Assembly: GCF_023700005.1 (NCBI RefSeq)
Contig: NZ_JAMLJK010000001.1
Span: 434,001 to 498,000, forward strand
Direction of reading: 5' to 3'
Source of the DNA: Larsenimonas rhizosphaerae
GTDB taxonomy: Bacteria > Pseudomonadota > Gammaproteobacteria > Pseudomonadales > Halomonadaceae
DNA length: 64,000 nucleotides
Position numbers and translations under genes: made by a program. Positions 55,869 through 64,000 of this stretch are shown piece by piece. The notes beneath the pieces were generated by a model. It made no database searches. It was not told the origin of the DNA and saw only the letters and a list, made by a program, of their open reading frames with translations. Within the stretch, counting starts at the first letter, position 1. Each line of letters opens with the position of its first letter.

Positions 55869-56906
55869 ATGACCAAAAAAGCATCTTCCTCATACTCGCT
55901 GGCCGAACTGGCCAGCCTGCTCAATGCGACGCTTGCCGGTGACGGCGAGTGTCGTGTGTCCGGCCTGTCCACGCTGACCGAGGCCGGTCCGAACGACATT
56001 GCCTTTCTGGCCAACAAGGCCTATGCCAAATATTTGGCAACCACACAGGCGGCGGCTGTATTGCTGCACCCTGATTACGTCGATGAGTGTCCGGTATCGG
56101 CTCTGGTGCTGGATAATCCTTATCTCGGCTATGCCCGTCTATCCCACTGCTTTGATCCATTGCGCCGTGATGACGCTGTAACGATGATTCATGCGAGTGC
56201 CGTGGTGCATGAGTCAGCGGTGCTTGGTGAGTGTGTTTTCATTGGCCCTCACGCGGTTATCGAGGCCGGCGTGCAGCTGGGTAACGGCGTGCATATCGGG
56301 GCAAACTGCTTTGTCGGTGCTGACAGTGCGCTTGGTGATAAAAGTTACCTGCACGCCGGTGTGGTGATTTACCACGGTGTCGTGATCGGCGAGCGTGCCA
56401 TCCTGCATAGTGGTGCCGTAATCGGCGGGGATGGTTTCGGATTTGCTCATGACGGCCAGGGCTGGCACAAGATCGCACAGCTTGGTGGTGTGGTGCTGGG
56501 CAATGACGTGGAAGTCGGCAGCTGCACCAGTATTGATCGTGGTGCGCTGGGTGATACGGTCATTGGCCATGACGTCAAGATCGATAGTCAGGTACAGATT
56601 GCGCACAACGTGCACATCGGTGATCACAGTGCCCTGGCAGGATGTGTCGGGGTGGCAGGTTCTACCCGTGTTGGGCAGCACTGTCTGCTGGGCGGTGGGG
56701 TAGGTCTTGCCGGTCACATCGACATTGCCGACAGGGTACAGGTGACCGGCATGAGCCTGGTGACCAATTCGATTACGGACGCCGGGGTATATTCTTCCGG
56801 TACCGGCTCCATGCCCAATGCCCAGTGGCGCCGCAATGCCGTTCGGTTCAAGCAGCTTGATGAGCTGTCCCGACGCGTCAGGGCGCTGGAGCGCAGTCAA
56901 AACTGA
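55869..56906 (+). CDS. lpxD: UDP-3-O-acyl-glucosamine N-acyltransferase
   Basis: A 345-residue lipid A enzyme that adds the N-linked hydroxyacyl chain from acyl-ACP. The N-terminal uridine-binding domain has LSTLTEAGPNDIAFLANKAY. The left-handed beta-helix follows with hexapeptide repeats, including GGDGFGFAHDGQGWHKIAQL. The catalytic His lies in QIAHNVHIGDHSALAGCVG (about His246). The C-terminal helix ends in RRVRALERS. Length equals E. coli LpxD (341). Confidence 0.97.
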   Translation: MTKKASSSYSLAELASLLNATLAGDGECRVSGLSTLTEAGPNDIAFLANKAYAKYLATTQAAAVLLHPDYVDECPVSALVLDNPYLGYARLSHCFDPLRRDDAVTMIHASAVVHESAVLGECVFIGPHAVIEAGVQLGNGVHIGANCFVGADSALGDKSYLHAGVVIYHGVVIGERAILHSGAVIGGDGFGFAHDGQGWHKIAQLGGVVLGNDVEVGSCTSIDRGALGDTVIGHDVKIDSQVQIAHNVHIGDHSALAGCVGVAGSTRVGQHCLLGGGVGLAGHIDIADRVQVTGMSLVTNSITDAGVYSSGTGSMPNAQWRRNAVRFKQLDELSRRVRALERSQN

Positions 56907-56945
56907 TACTCTCCGACCGTGACTGGTGGTCACCTTCAGGTCGCG

Positions 56946-57018
56946 TATAATGGCCGACCAGTCATCGGGGATATTGCCCCGCTACATGCCTGCCAGTAAT
57001 GGCAGGCATTTCGTTATT
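56946..57018 (+). promoter_or_regulatory. Internal promoter and structured leader before fabZ
   Basis: A perfect -10 hexamer TATAAT occurs at 56946-56951, without an obvious -35. It is followed by hairpin CGGGG/CCCCG (56966-56981) and by a perfect 9-bp hairpin ATGCCTGCC/GGCAGGCAT (56986-57009) with TTCGTTATT behind it. The second hairpin resembles a terminator or attenuator placed about 20 bases before the fabZ start codon. No known leader family is recognised. Confidence 0.4.
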
Positions 57019-57029
57019 CTAGAGGTTGC

Positions 57030-57479
57030 ATGCCAATGGTAATGGACATCAACGAGATTCGTGAGTATCTCCCCCATCGCTATCCGTTTCTTTTGATTGA
57101 TCGGGTGACGGAACTCACCACCGGTGAATCCATCGTCGGCTTCAAGAACGTCAGCATCAATGAGCCTTTCTTCAATGGCCACTTCCCCGAGCATCCCATC
57201 ATGCCGGGCGTACTTATCATTGAAGCGCTGGCGCAGGCAGCAGGTATTCTTGGCTTCAAGACCGTTAACAAATTGCCACGAGACGGGTATATCTACTACC
57301 TCGTCGGAAGCGACAATGTTCGCTTCAAGCGCCCCGTGCTGCCGGGGGATCGGTTGCGCCTCGAGGCAAGGATGATCAAGGCCCGTCGGGGTATCTGGAA
57401 GTTTGCCTGCCGTGCGCACGTGGACGACGAACTGGTGTGCGAAGCTGATATCATTTGTGCCGAGAGGAAGGTCGCTTGA
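57030..57479 (+). CDS. fabZ: 3-hydroxyacyl-ACP dehydratase FabZ
   Basis: A 149-residue hot-dog-fold dehydratase of fatty acid elongation. [13 protein letters not shown] opens the domain, and [20 protein letters not shown] holds the catalytic His51, with Glu65 in the following IIEALAQ helix. The first ATG has GAGG 5 bases upstream; two more in-frame ATGs follow within 12 bases. Its stop overlaps the lpxA start by 4 bases. FabZ competes with LpxA for hydroxyacyl-ACP, so joint expression makes sense. Confidence 0.96.
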   Translation: MPMVMDINEIREYLPHRYPFLLIDRVTELTTGESIVGFKNVSINEPFFNGHFPEHPIMPGVLIIEALAQAAGILGFKTVNKLPRDGYIYYLVGSDNVRFKRPVLPGDRLRLEARMIKARRGIWKFACRAHVDDELVCEADIICAERKVA

Positions 57480-58249
57480 TTCATTCAACCGCTATCATCG
57501 ATCCATCGGCTGTGATTGCCGATGACGTTGACATCGGGCCGTTCTGTGTCGTGGGGGCTGATGTCGAAATAGGCTCCGGCTGCGTTATCGGTCCTCACAG
57601 TGTCATCAGTGGGCCGACGCGCATCGGCATCAATAACCGCATCTTTCAGTTCACGTCGATCGGCGAAGAGTGCCAGGACAAGAAGTATGCCGGTGAACCG
57701 ACGCGTCTTGAAATCGGAGATTACAATACCTTCCGGGAAGGTGTGACGGTGCACCGGGGAACTACCCAGGACAAGGAGCTGACTCGGATTGGCAGCCATG
57801 GTCTGTTCATGGCGTACGCACATGTTGCCCATGACTGTGACATTGGTGACCACGTCATCATGGCCAACCAGGCAACACTGGGCGGCCATGTGCATATTGG
57901 CGATCACGTTATTCTGGGCGGTCTTTCGGCAGTGCATCAGTTCTGCCATATCGGGGATCATGCCATGTGTGGTGGTGGATCGATCGTGACCAAGGACGTT
58001 CCGGCGTACACCATGGCCAACGGTCACCCGGCGCATGTGCACGGGCTTAATCTGGTAGGGCTAAAACGTCGTGGGTTCTCCCGCCAGGCTCTTTTGTCCC
58101 TGCAGACAGCCTACAAGCGAACATGGCGGCAGGGGCTGACCCTTGAGCAGGCCATCGACAGCATTGAGCAGGATGATGCGTTGACAGGACCTGAAATAGA
58201 CGTCTTTATCGCGTCGCTCAAGGCCTCCGAGCGTGGCATTACTCGCTGA
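57476..58249 (+). CDS. lpxA: UDP-N-acetylglucosamine acyltransferase
   Basis: A 257-residue enzyme of the first lipid A step, adding a 3-hydroxyacyl chain to UDP-GlcNAc. It is a left-handed beta-helix of hexapeptide repeats. [20 protein letters not shown] and [11 protein letters not shown] are conserved, and [12 protein letters not shown] holds catalytic His119. The start is a TTG at 57476 (giving [12 protein letters not shown]), with AGGAAGG 6 bases upstream. No ATG in the frame fits the family N-terminus. The TTGA overlap with fabZ implies coupled translation. Confidence 0.95.
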   Translation: MIHSTAIIDPSAVIADDVDIGPFCVVGADVEIGSGCVIGPHSVISGPTRIGINNRIFQFTSIGEECQDKKYAGEPTRLEIGDYNTFREGVTVHRGTTQDKELTRIGSHGLFMAYAHVAHDCDIGDHVIMANQATLGGHVHIGDHVILGGLSAVHQFCHIGDHAMCGGGSIVTKDVPAYTMANGHPAHVHGLNLVGLKRRGFSRQALLSLQTAYKRTWRQGLTLEQAIDSIEQDDALTGPEIDVFIASLKASERGITR

Positions 58250-59382
58250 TGATCAGGGTCTACCTGGTGGCGGGTGAGTTGTCCGGGGACCTTCTTGGTT
58301 CCGGATTGATGCGGGCGCTGAAGGCGCTGCACCCCGATATTGCCTTTCGAGGTGTCGGCGGGCCACGCATGCAGGCCGAAGGGCTGGATAGTCAGATTCC
58401 GCTCGAGCGGCTGGCTATCATGGGGCTGGTGGAAGTGGTTCGCCACCTGCCTGCTCTGTTCGGGTTTCGTGCCCGGCTGCGTGAAGATGCACTGGCCTGG
58501 CAGGCCGATATCATGGTCGGTATTGATTACCCTGATTTCAATCTACGGCTGGCTCGTCAGTTGCGCGCTACCGGCATGAAAACCGTTCATTACGTCAGTC
58601 CGTCGGTCTGGGCCTGGCGTCAGGGGCGGGTCAAGGGTATTCGAGCATCCGTTGATCGAATGTTGACGTTTTTGCCCTTTGAAGCCTCCTTCTATCGTGC
58701 CCATCAGGTACCGGTTACCTTTGTCGGTCATCCGCTGGCAGAAGAACTGCCACTGGAAGATGATCGGGAGGCCGCCCGGGACAAGCTGGGTCTGTCTGAA
58801 ACAGTTCGAGTGCTTGCCGTTCTGCCCGGTTCCCGACGTCAGGAAATTGCGTTCAATGCCCCGACGTTTCGTGATGCAGTCGCGCTGCTGAGACAGCGTG
58901 ATCCAGAGTTGCAGGTCGTGATTCCGGCGGCCAATACCCAGCGACGGGATGAGCTGGCAGCACTGGGCATGGATCAGGCCGGTGGCTTCACGGTACTTGA
59001 TGGTCTGGCCTGGATGGCCATGACTGCTGCAGATGCCGTCCTGTTGACGTCCGGCACTGCCGCGCTTGAAGCCATGCTTTGCCATCGGCCGATGGTCGTG
59101 GCCTATCGTCATGGCCAGGTAACGCACTGGATGGCGCAGCGGCTGGTCAAGACTCCCTGGATTTCACTGCCCAATCTCATTGCGCAGGAAGAAATCGTGC
59201 CGGAGCTGATTCAGGATGCAGCGACACCCGAGGCGCTGGCCGAGACCCTGTGGCCCATGCTTGAGCATCAGGCCGAGCGGCAGCAGATAGGCGAACGTTT
59301 CAGAGCCCTGCACAGGCAGTTGCAGTGTGGTGCCAGCGAGCGAGCCGCCAGAGCAGTGCTGGAGGTGGTTGAGCATGGCTGA
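58249..59382 (+). CDS. lpxB: Lipid-A-disaccharide synthase
   Basis: A 377-residue GT19 glycosyltransferase that joins UDP-diacylglucosamine and lipid [20 protein letters not shown] is the N-terminal motif. [43 protein letters not shown] and LPGSRRQEI follow in order. The ATG overlaps the lpxA stop (TGATG). Length equals E. coli LpxB (382). Confidence 0.97.
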   Translation: MIRVYLVAGELSGDLLGSGLMRALKALHPDIAFRGVGGPRMQAEGLDSQIPLERLAIMGLVEVVRHLPALFGFRARLREDALAWQADIMVGIDYPDFNLRLARQLRATGMKTVHYVSPSVWAWRQGRVKGIRASVDRMLTFLPFEASFYRAHQVPVTFVGHPLAEELPLEDDREAARDKLGLSETVRVLAVLPGSRRQEIAFNAPTFRDAVALLRQRDPELQVVIPAANTQRRDELAALGMDQAGGFTVLDGLAWMAMTAADAVLLTSGTAALEAMLCHRPMVVAYRHGQVTHWMAQRLVKTPWISLPNLIAQEEIVPELIQDAATPEALAETLWPMLEHQAERQQIGERFRALHRQLQCGASERAARAVLEVVEHG

Positions 59383-59989
59383 GGCAATGCAGTGGCCACC
59401 GCTGGTGATTGATTATCAGGGCGAGCGCCTGGCGGGTGTGGATGAGGTAGGACGCGGGCCGCTGATAGGTGATGTGGTCGCCGCAGCGGTGATACTTGAT
59501 CCGGCGCGACCGATTACCGGGCTGGCGGATTCCAAGAAGCTCAGCAGCAAGCGGCGAGAGGCACTGGATCAGTTGATCCGCGAGCAGGCGCTCTGCTTTG
59601 CCATCGCCCACGCCACCCCGGATGAGATTGATACGCTCAATATCCATCATGCCACCCACCTGGCCATGCGTCGTGCCATTGACGCGCTCACGCCGGCGGC
59701 AGAATATCTGCTGGTGGATGGCAACAAGCTGCCGGGCCATGTTCTTCCCGGCCAGGCCGTGGTCAAGGGCGATGCCCGACATGACGCCATTGCCGCAGCA
59801 TCGATCATCGCCAAGGTCACCCGTGACCGGCAGATGGTTGCACTTGACGCAGCGCACCCGGCGTATGGTTTTGCCCGGCACAAGGGGTACCCGACACGGG
59901 AGCACCTGGACGCGCTGAAGCGACTGGGGCCCTTGCCGGAGCATCGCCGGTCCTTTGCGCCGCTCAAGCACCAGCACAATCTTTTTTGA
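59375..59989 (+). CDS. rnhB: Ribonuclease HII
   Basis: A 204-residue nuclease that removes ribonucleotides from [22 protein letters not shown] has the first acidic pair (Asp23, Glu24). [22 protein letters not shown] and [20 protein letters not shown] supply the rest of the active site, and [12 protein letters not shown] is the C-terminal signature. GGAGG precedes the ATG at 59375, which lies inside the lpxB end (8-base overlap). Confidence 0.96.
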   Translation: MAEAMQWPPLVIDYQGERLAGVDEVGRGPLIGDVVAAAVILDPARPITGLADSKKLSSKRREALDQLIREQALCFAIAHATPDEIDTLNIHHATHLAMRRAIDALTPAAEYLLVDGNKLPGHVLPGQAVVKGDARHDAIAAASIIAKVTRDRQMVALDAAHPAYGFARHKGYPTREHLDALKRLGPLPEHRRSFAPLKHQHNLF

Positions 59990-60049
59990 GTGGGTGTGCC
60001 TTCAGCACCCATGCCCTCTTTCGACAGACAGCAATGAGTGGTTTCAGCG

Positions 60050-63000
60050 ATGTCCTTCGTTCATCTCCGCGTTCATAGTGAGTATTCGCTGGTTGACGGT
60101 CTGATTCGGCTCAAGCCGTTGGTCAAGCAGGCAGGGGAGCAGGGATTGCCTGCGCTGGCATTGACCGATGACTCCAATCTGTTCGGGCTGGTCAAGTTCT
60201 ACAAGGCCAGTCAAGCGGCAGGTATCAAACCGATCATCGGTGCGGATGTCTGGATGGATAACCCGTTCGATGAGGATCATCCCTACCGGCTGACCCTGAT
60301 TGCAATGAATAATCAGGGCTATCGCAACCTGACTGAGCTGATTGCTCGTAGCTGGCAGCATGGCCAGCGTCAGGGCCGTGCACAGCTCAAGAAGGAATGG
60401 ATCTTCGAGCAGAGTGACGGGCTGATTGTTCTGTCCGGTGGGCGAGAGGGTGAAATCGGCCGTTTTCTGCTGTCCGAACACTATCAGACTGCCCGTGACC
60501 TGCTGACCGAATGGCAGCGGTTTTTCCCTGACAGATTCTACCTTGAGCTGCAGCGCACGAAGCGCCAGTACGAGGAAGCCTGTGTGAACCTGAGTGTCGA
60601 GCTGGCCCTCGAGACCGGCACGCCGGTGGTAGCCACCAATGATGTCCGCTTCATGCACCGTGAGGATTACTGGGCGCACGAAACCCGCGTCTCTGTAGGT
60701 GAAGGTCGCGCGCTGGATGATCCACGTCGTGAAACGCGCTATAGCGAAGAGCAATACTTCAAGTCGGCCGACGAGATGGCCGAGCTTTTCTCTGACCTGC
60801 CCGAAGCCATCGATAATACGGTCATGATTGCCGCGCGATGCAACGTGGATGTTCGGCTGGGAGAATACTTTCTGCCCGAGTACCCCGTGCCTGATGGCAT
60901 GACAATGGAAGAGTTCTTCTGCAAGTTGTCCCATGACGGTCTGACCCAGCGTCTGCACAAGCTGTTCGATGCCGACCATGCCATCTATCGTGATCGTGAT
61001 CGCGCTGCCTGTGAGCCGGCTTATCGTGAACGACTGGATTTCGAGTTGAACGTCATTAACCAGATGGGGTTCCCCGGTTACTTCCTGATCGTGATGGACT
61101 TCATTCGCTGGGCCAAGCAGAACGACGTACCGGTCGGGCCCGGGCGAGGCTCCGGTGCCGGCTCGCTGGTGGCCTATGCGCTTGAGATCACTGATCTGGA
61201 TCCACTGGAATACGATCTGCTGTTCGAGCGGTTCCTGAATCCCGAGCGTGTCTCGATGCCCGACTTTGACGTCGACTTCTGCATGGAGAAGCGGGACCGG
61301 GTTATCGACTATGTGGCGGATCGGTATGGGCGTGAGGCCGTATCCCAGATCGTGACCTTCGGCACCATGGCCGCCAAGGCGGTGGTCAGGGATGTGGCGC
61401 GTGCCCAGGGCAAGCCATATTCGCTGGGCGACAAGCTGTCGAAGTTGATTCCGTTTGAAGTCGGAATGACCCTGGGCAAGGCCTGGGATCAGGAGGAGGG
61501 GCTGCGGGATTACGTCAACAATGACGAAGAAGCCCATGAAATATGGGAAATGGCGCAGAAGCTCGAGGGCATTACGCGCGGTACCGGCAAGCACGCCGGT
61601 GGGGTCGTGATTGCACCCACCAAACTGACCGACTTCTCGCCGCTGCTGTGTGACGAGGACGGTTCCGGACTGGTCGTTCAGTTCGACAAGAACGATGTCG
61701 AGGAAGCCGGTCTGGTCAAGTTTGACTTTCTGGGGCTCCGGACGCTTACGATCATCGACTGGGCACTTGAGATGGTCGACGCGGTGCGTGCACGCGAAGG
61801 ACAGGAACCGCTGGATATCGCTACGATCCCGCTGGACGACGCGCCTACCTTTGACATGCTCAAGAAGGCCGAGACCACCGCGGTATTTCAGCTTGAGTCC
61901 CGTGGCATGAAAGAGCTGATCAAACGGCTTCAGCCGGATTCGCTGGAAGACATGATCGCCCTGGTGGCCCTGTTTCGTCCCGGCCCCCTTCAGTCAGGCA
62001 TGGTGGATGACTTCATCAACCGAAAGCATGGCCGGGCCGAGGTGTCCTACCCTCATCCGGATTATCAGCATGAATCGTTGAAGCCGGTACTGGAGCCGAC
62101 CTACGGGATCATCCTGTACCAGGAGCAGGTCATGCAGATTGCACAGGTGCTGGCCGGCTACAGTCTGGGGCAGGCGGATCTGCTGCGTCGTGCCATGGGT
62201 AAGAAAAAGCCCGAGGAAATGGCCAAGCAGCGTGTTGGCTTCATGGAAGGGTGCGCTGCCAATGGGGTTGAAAAAAGCCTGGCCGGCAACATTTTTGACC
62301 TGGTGGAAAAGTTTGCCGGGTACGGGTTCAACAAGTCGCACTCGGCGGCCTACGGTCTGGTGTCCTATCAGACGGCCTGGCTCAAGGCACATTATCCGGC
62401 ACCGTTCATGGCCGCTGTCATTTCCACCGAGATGCACAACATTGACAAGGTGGTGCCGCTGATCGAGGAATGCAGACGGATGGGGCTGACCGTGACGCCA
62501 CCGGACGTGAATGTGGGCGGCTACAAGTTCACCGTCAATGAACAAAATGAAGTGGTTTACGGGCTCGGCGCCATTCGTGGCGTTGGTGAGGGGCCGATCG
62601 AGGCCATCGTAGAAGCGCGTGCCGAAGGGGGAGATTTCTCGGACATCTTCGATTTCTGCCGGCGTATCGACGGTAAGCGCATGAACAAGCGTACGCTGGA
62701 GGCGCTGATCCGCTCCGGTGCCCTTGACTCGGTCGGGCCATCGCGTGCTGTCATGGCCGCCGGGCTTGATGATGCCATCAAGGCGGCGTCCCAGAGCCAT
62801 ACCAATGCCAGCATCGGCATGATGGACATGTTTGGTGAGGCCTTCGGTGACAGTACCGCTGATGAAGATGTCTACCTCGAGTATCGCCGTGTCCGTGACT
62901 GGACGGATCGTGAGCGGCTGGCGGGGGAGAAGGATACCCTCGGCCTTTATTTGACCGGCCATCCGATCGATGAATATGAGCGCGAACTGAAGCGCTTTGT

Positions 63001-63547
63001 CAGCACCCGTATCGTTGATCTCAAGCCTTCCCGTGAGTCACAGCGGGTAGCCGGGCTGGTAGTGGCGATGCGCACCATGAAGTCAAAACGCGGCGATACG
63101 CTGGCCTTTGCTACTCTGGATGATCGCACCGGGCGTATCGAGGCGTCCCTGTTCGGAGAGCTTTATGATCAGGTGCGTGGCCAGCTGGCGGAAGATCAGG
63201 TGCTTATTATCGAAGGCGAGGTCAGCCAGGACGATTATTCCGGCGGCTTGCGGCTGCGTGGCAAGGAAATTACGCCGATAGTTTCGGCGCGGACACGCTT
63301 CGGTGAGGCGGTGGAGCTGCATATCGATGGTGCGCGCGCCAACGGCGGGCTGATCCGAACGCTGCAGGCACAGCTCACGCCCTATAAGGCGGCTGAGGGA
63401 CTTCCCGTCCGGTTGACCTACCGCAACGCGGTAGCACAGGGCCAGGTAGAGCTGGGCGAGGCCTGGCGGGTGACCCCCAGCGATGAGCTGTTCATCGCCC
63501 TGAATGAGGTAGAAGGCCAGGAGCGCGTCAGCCTCAGGTATCGCTGA
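60050..63547 (+). CDS. dnaE: DNA polymerase III subunit alpha
   Basis: A 1165-residue replicative polymerase. The N-terminal PHP domain starts with HLRVHSEYSLVDG. GPGRGSGAGSLVAYAL and PDFDVDFCMEKRD (about residues 402-414) form the catalytic palm with its Asp pair. KHAGGVVIAPT, GFNKSHSAAYGLVSYQTAWL and the helix-hairpin-helix region follow, then an OB fold (about 990-1070, RVAGLVVAMRTMKSKRGDT). The ATG at 60050 gives a normal N-terminus; a GTG four codons upstream is possible. Length equals E. coli DnaE (1160). Confidence 0.98.
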   Translation: MSFVHLRVHSEYSLVDGLIRLKPLVKQAGEQGLPALALTDDSNLFGLVKFYKASQAAGIKPIIGADVWMDNPFDEDHPYRLTLIAMNNQGYRNLTELIARSWQHGQRQGRAQLKKEWIFEQSDGLIVLSGGREGEIGRFLLSEHYQTARDLLTEWQRFFPDRFYLELQRTKRQYEEACVNLSVELALETGTPVVATNDVRFMHREDYWAHETRVSVGEGRALDDPRRETRYSEEQYFKSADEMAELFSDLPEAIDNTVMIAARCNVDVRLGEYFLPEYPVPDGMTMEEFFCKLSHDGLTQRLHKLFDADHAIYRDRDRAACEPAYRERLDFELNVINQMGFPGYFLIVMDFIRWAKQNDVPVGPGRGSGAGSLVAYALEITDLDPLEYDLLFERFLNPERVSMPDFDVDFCMEKRDRVIDYVADRYGREAVSQIVTFGTMAAKAVVRDVARAQGKPYSLGDKLSKLIPFEVGMTLGKAWDQEEGLRDYVNNDEEAHEIWEMAQKLEGITRGTGKHAGGVVIAPTKLTDFSPLLCDEDGSGLVVQFDKNDVEEAGLVKFDFLGLRTLTIIDWALEMVDAVRAREGQEPLDIATIPLDDAPTFDMLKKAETTAVFQLESRGMKELIKRLQPDSLEDMIALVALFRPGPLQSGMVDDFINRKHGRAEVSYPHPDYQHESLKPVLEPTYGIILYQEQVMQIAQVLAGYSLGQADLLRRAMGKKKPEEMAKQRVGFMEGCAANGVEKSLAGNIFDLVEKFAGYGFNKSHSAAYGLVSYQTAWLKAHYPAPFMAAVISTEMHNIDKVVPLIEECRRMGLTVTPPDVNVGGYKFTVNEQNEVVYGLGAIRGVGEGPIEAIVEARAEGGDFSDIFDFCRRIDGKRMNKRTLEALIRSGALDSVGPSRAVMAAGLDDAIKAASQSHTNASIGMMDMFGEAFGDSTADEDVYLEYRRVRDWTDRERLAGEKDTLGLYLTGHPIDEYERELKRFVSTRIVDLKPSRESQRVAGLVVAMRTMKSKRGDTLAFATLDDRTGRIEASLFGELYDQVRGQLAEDQVLIIEGEVSQDDYSGGLRLRGKEITPIVSARTRFGEAVELHIDGARANGGLIRTLQAQLTPYKAAEGLPVRLTYRNAVAQGQVELGEAWRVTPSDELFIALNEVEGQERVSLRYR

Positions 63548-63707
63548 TGCATTCACGGCAACGGCCCCGGTGCTTGCAGTCACGCAGCACCATGGGATAA
63601 TACGCCATTTACGCTCGTCGGCAGCATGACAGTAGCGGCGAGCAAACCCGACAGTTCCGTACCGGTTTCCTGTATGACGAGCTGCCCGAGAGTGTGATAA
63701 AGCCCCT

Positions 63708-64000
63708 ATGAATCCGAACTATCTGGACTTTGAACAGCCTATTGCCGAGATGCAGGCCAAGATTGAAGAGCTGCGTCTGGTGGGCAATGACTCCAAGATC
63801 AATATCAGCGACGAAGTGGGCAAGCTTGAGGAAAAAAGCCGAAAGCTGACCGAGCAGATCTTCCGGGACCTGACGCCCTGGCAGGTGACGCAGCTGTCGC
63901 GTCATCCGCAGCGCCCGTATACGCTGGATTATCTTGAAGAGATCTTCACTGATTTCGAAGAGCTGCACGGTGATCGTCTTTTTGCCGATGATGCAGCTCT
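63708..64000 (+). CDS. accA: Acetyl-CoA carboxylase carboxyltransferase subunit alpha (partial)
   Basis: The first 97 codons of accA, cut by the right edge of the window. [20 protein letters not shown], the Glu/Lys-rich helix [36 protein letters not shown] and [13 protein letters not shown] match the start of AccA from gammaproteobacteria. It begins 160 bases after dnaE, its usual neighbour. It provides malonyl-CoA for the fatty acid pathway in which fabZ acts. Confidence 0.94.
   Translation, partial: MNPNYLDFEQPIAEMQAKIEELRLVGNDSKINISDEVGKLEEKSRKLTEQIFRDLTPWQVTQLSRHPQRPYTLDYLEEIFTDFEELHGDRLFADDAA

Noticed and set aside
60044-61594. Long open frame antisense to dnaE (516 codons), and similar antisense frames opposite trxB/peroxiredoxin (35622-37274), the semialdehyde dehydrogenase (20263-21786) and the S9 peptidase (27671-28690)
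   Set aside because: Each lies opposite a certain gene, has no recognisable product or ribosome site, and has low-complexity His/Gln/Arg-rich composition typical of GC-rich shadow frames.

Overview
The window is a contiguous, gene-dense stretch of a gammaproteobacterial chromosome. Gene content and order, moderately high GC, and protein style (FtrABCD iron uptake, the roughly 340-residue DapD type, YeeE/YedE, DUF3465, the lpx-dnaE-accA order) suggest the Oceanospirillales, most likely Halomonadaceae. This placement is by inference, not by database search. I see no rRNA, tRNA, insertion sequence, prophage or CRISPR array, and no clear sign of recent transfer.

Left part (1-12.5 kb). A solitary CbiM-like cobalt/nickel ECF membrane component lies under a well-formed cobalamin riboswitch. 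Next is a sugar-oxidation pair (Gfo/Idh/MocA aldose dehydrogenase plus SMP-30 lactonase), a small secreted protein of unknown function, and a lone ArnT/PMT-type glycosyltransferase. A complete ferrous-iron uptake operon in the order P19, cupredoxin, FTR1 permease and polyferredoxin (FtrABCD type) follows, with a Fur-like site upstream. Divergently, tmcA (tRNA-Met cytidine acetyltransferase) leads into pepD.

Middle (12.5-38.4 kb). This holds a FUSC/DUF1656/HlyD efflux operon with a DUF3465 gene, YchJ, an HDOD protein, and a polar amino acid (cystine-like) ABC importer. It continues with a semialdehyde dehydrogenase, mutM, an RlmI-type rRNA methyltransferase, a YeeE/YedE thiosulfate-type transporter, a membrane diguanylate cyclase, an S9 peptidase, trpS, malic enzyme and aconitase. 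A redox cluster (CPXCG protein, 2-Cys peroxiredoxin, thioredoxin reductase) has an OxyR-type spacing pattern in front of the peroxiredoxin. slyX and a membrane-anchored cold-shock-domain protein are divergent next to it.

Right part (38.4-64 kb). Two divergent housekeeping blocks meet at the map/rpsB intergenic region. Leftward run map, glnD, an ArsC/Spx-like gene, dapD, dapE and a small unknown gene, linking nitrogen sensing with lysine/diaminopimelate synthesis. Rightward run rpsB, tsf, pyrH, frr, uppS, cdsA, dxr, rseP, bamA, skp, lpxD, fabZ, lpxA, lpxB, rnhB, dnaE and the start of accA. This is the conserved block joining translation, isoprenoid and phospholipid supply, outer-membrane assembly and lipid A synthesis.

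No clearly new multi-gene system is visible. The best leads are the orphan riboswitch-controlled CbiM, the OxyR-like site, a structured leader in front of fabZ, competing hairpins behind trpS, a nested palindrome in front of the semialdehyde dehydrogenase gene, the membrane-tethered cold-shock protein and two small unknown genes.
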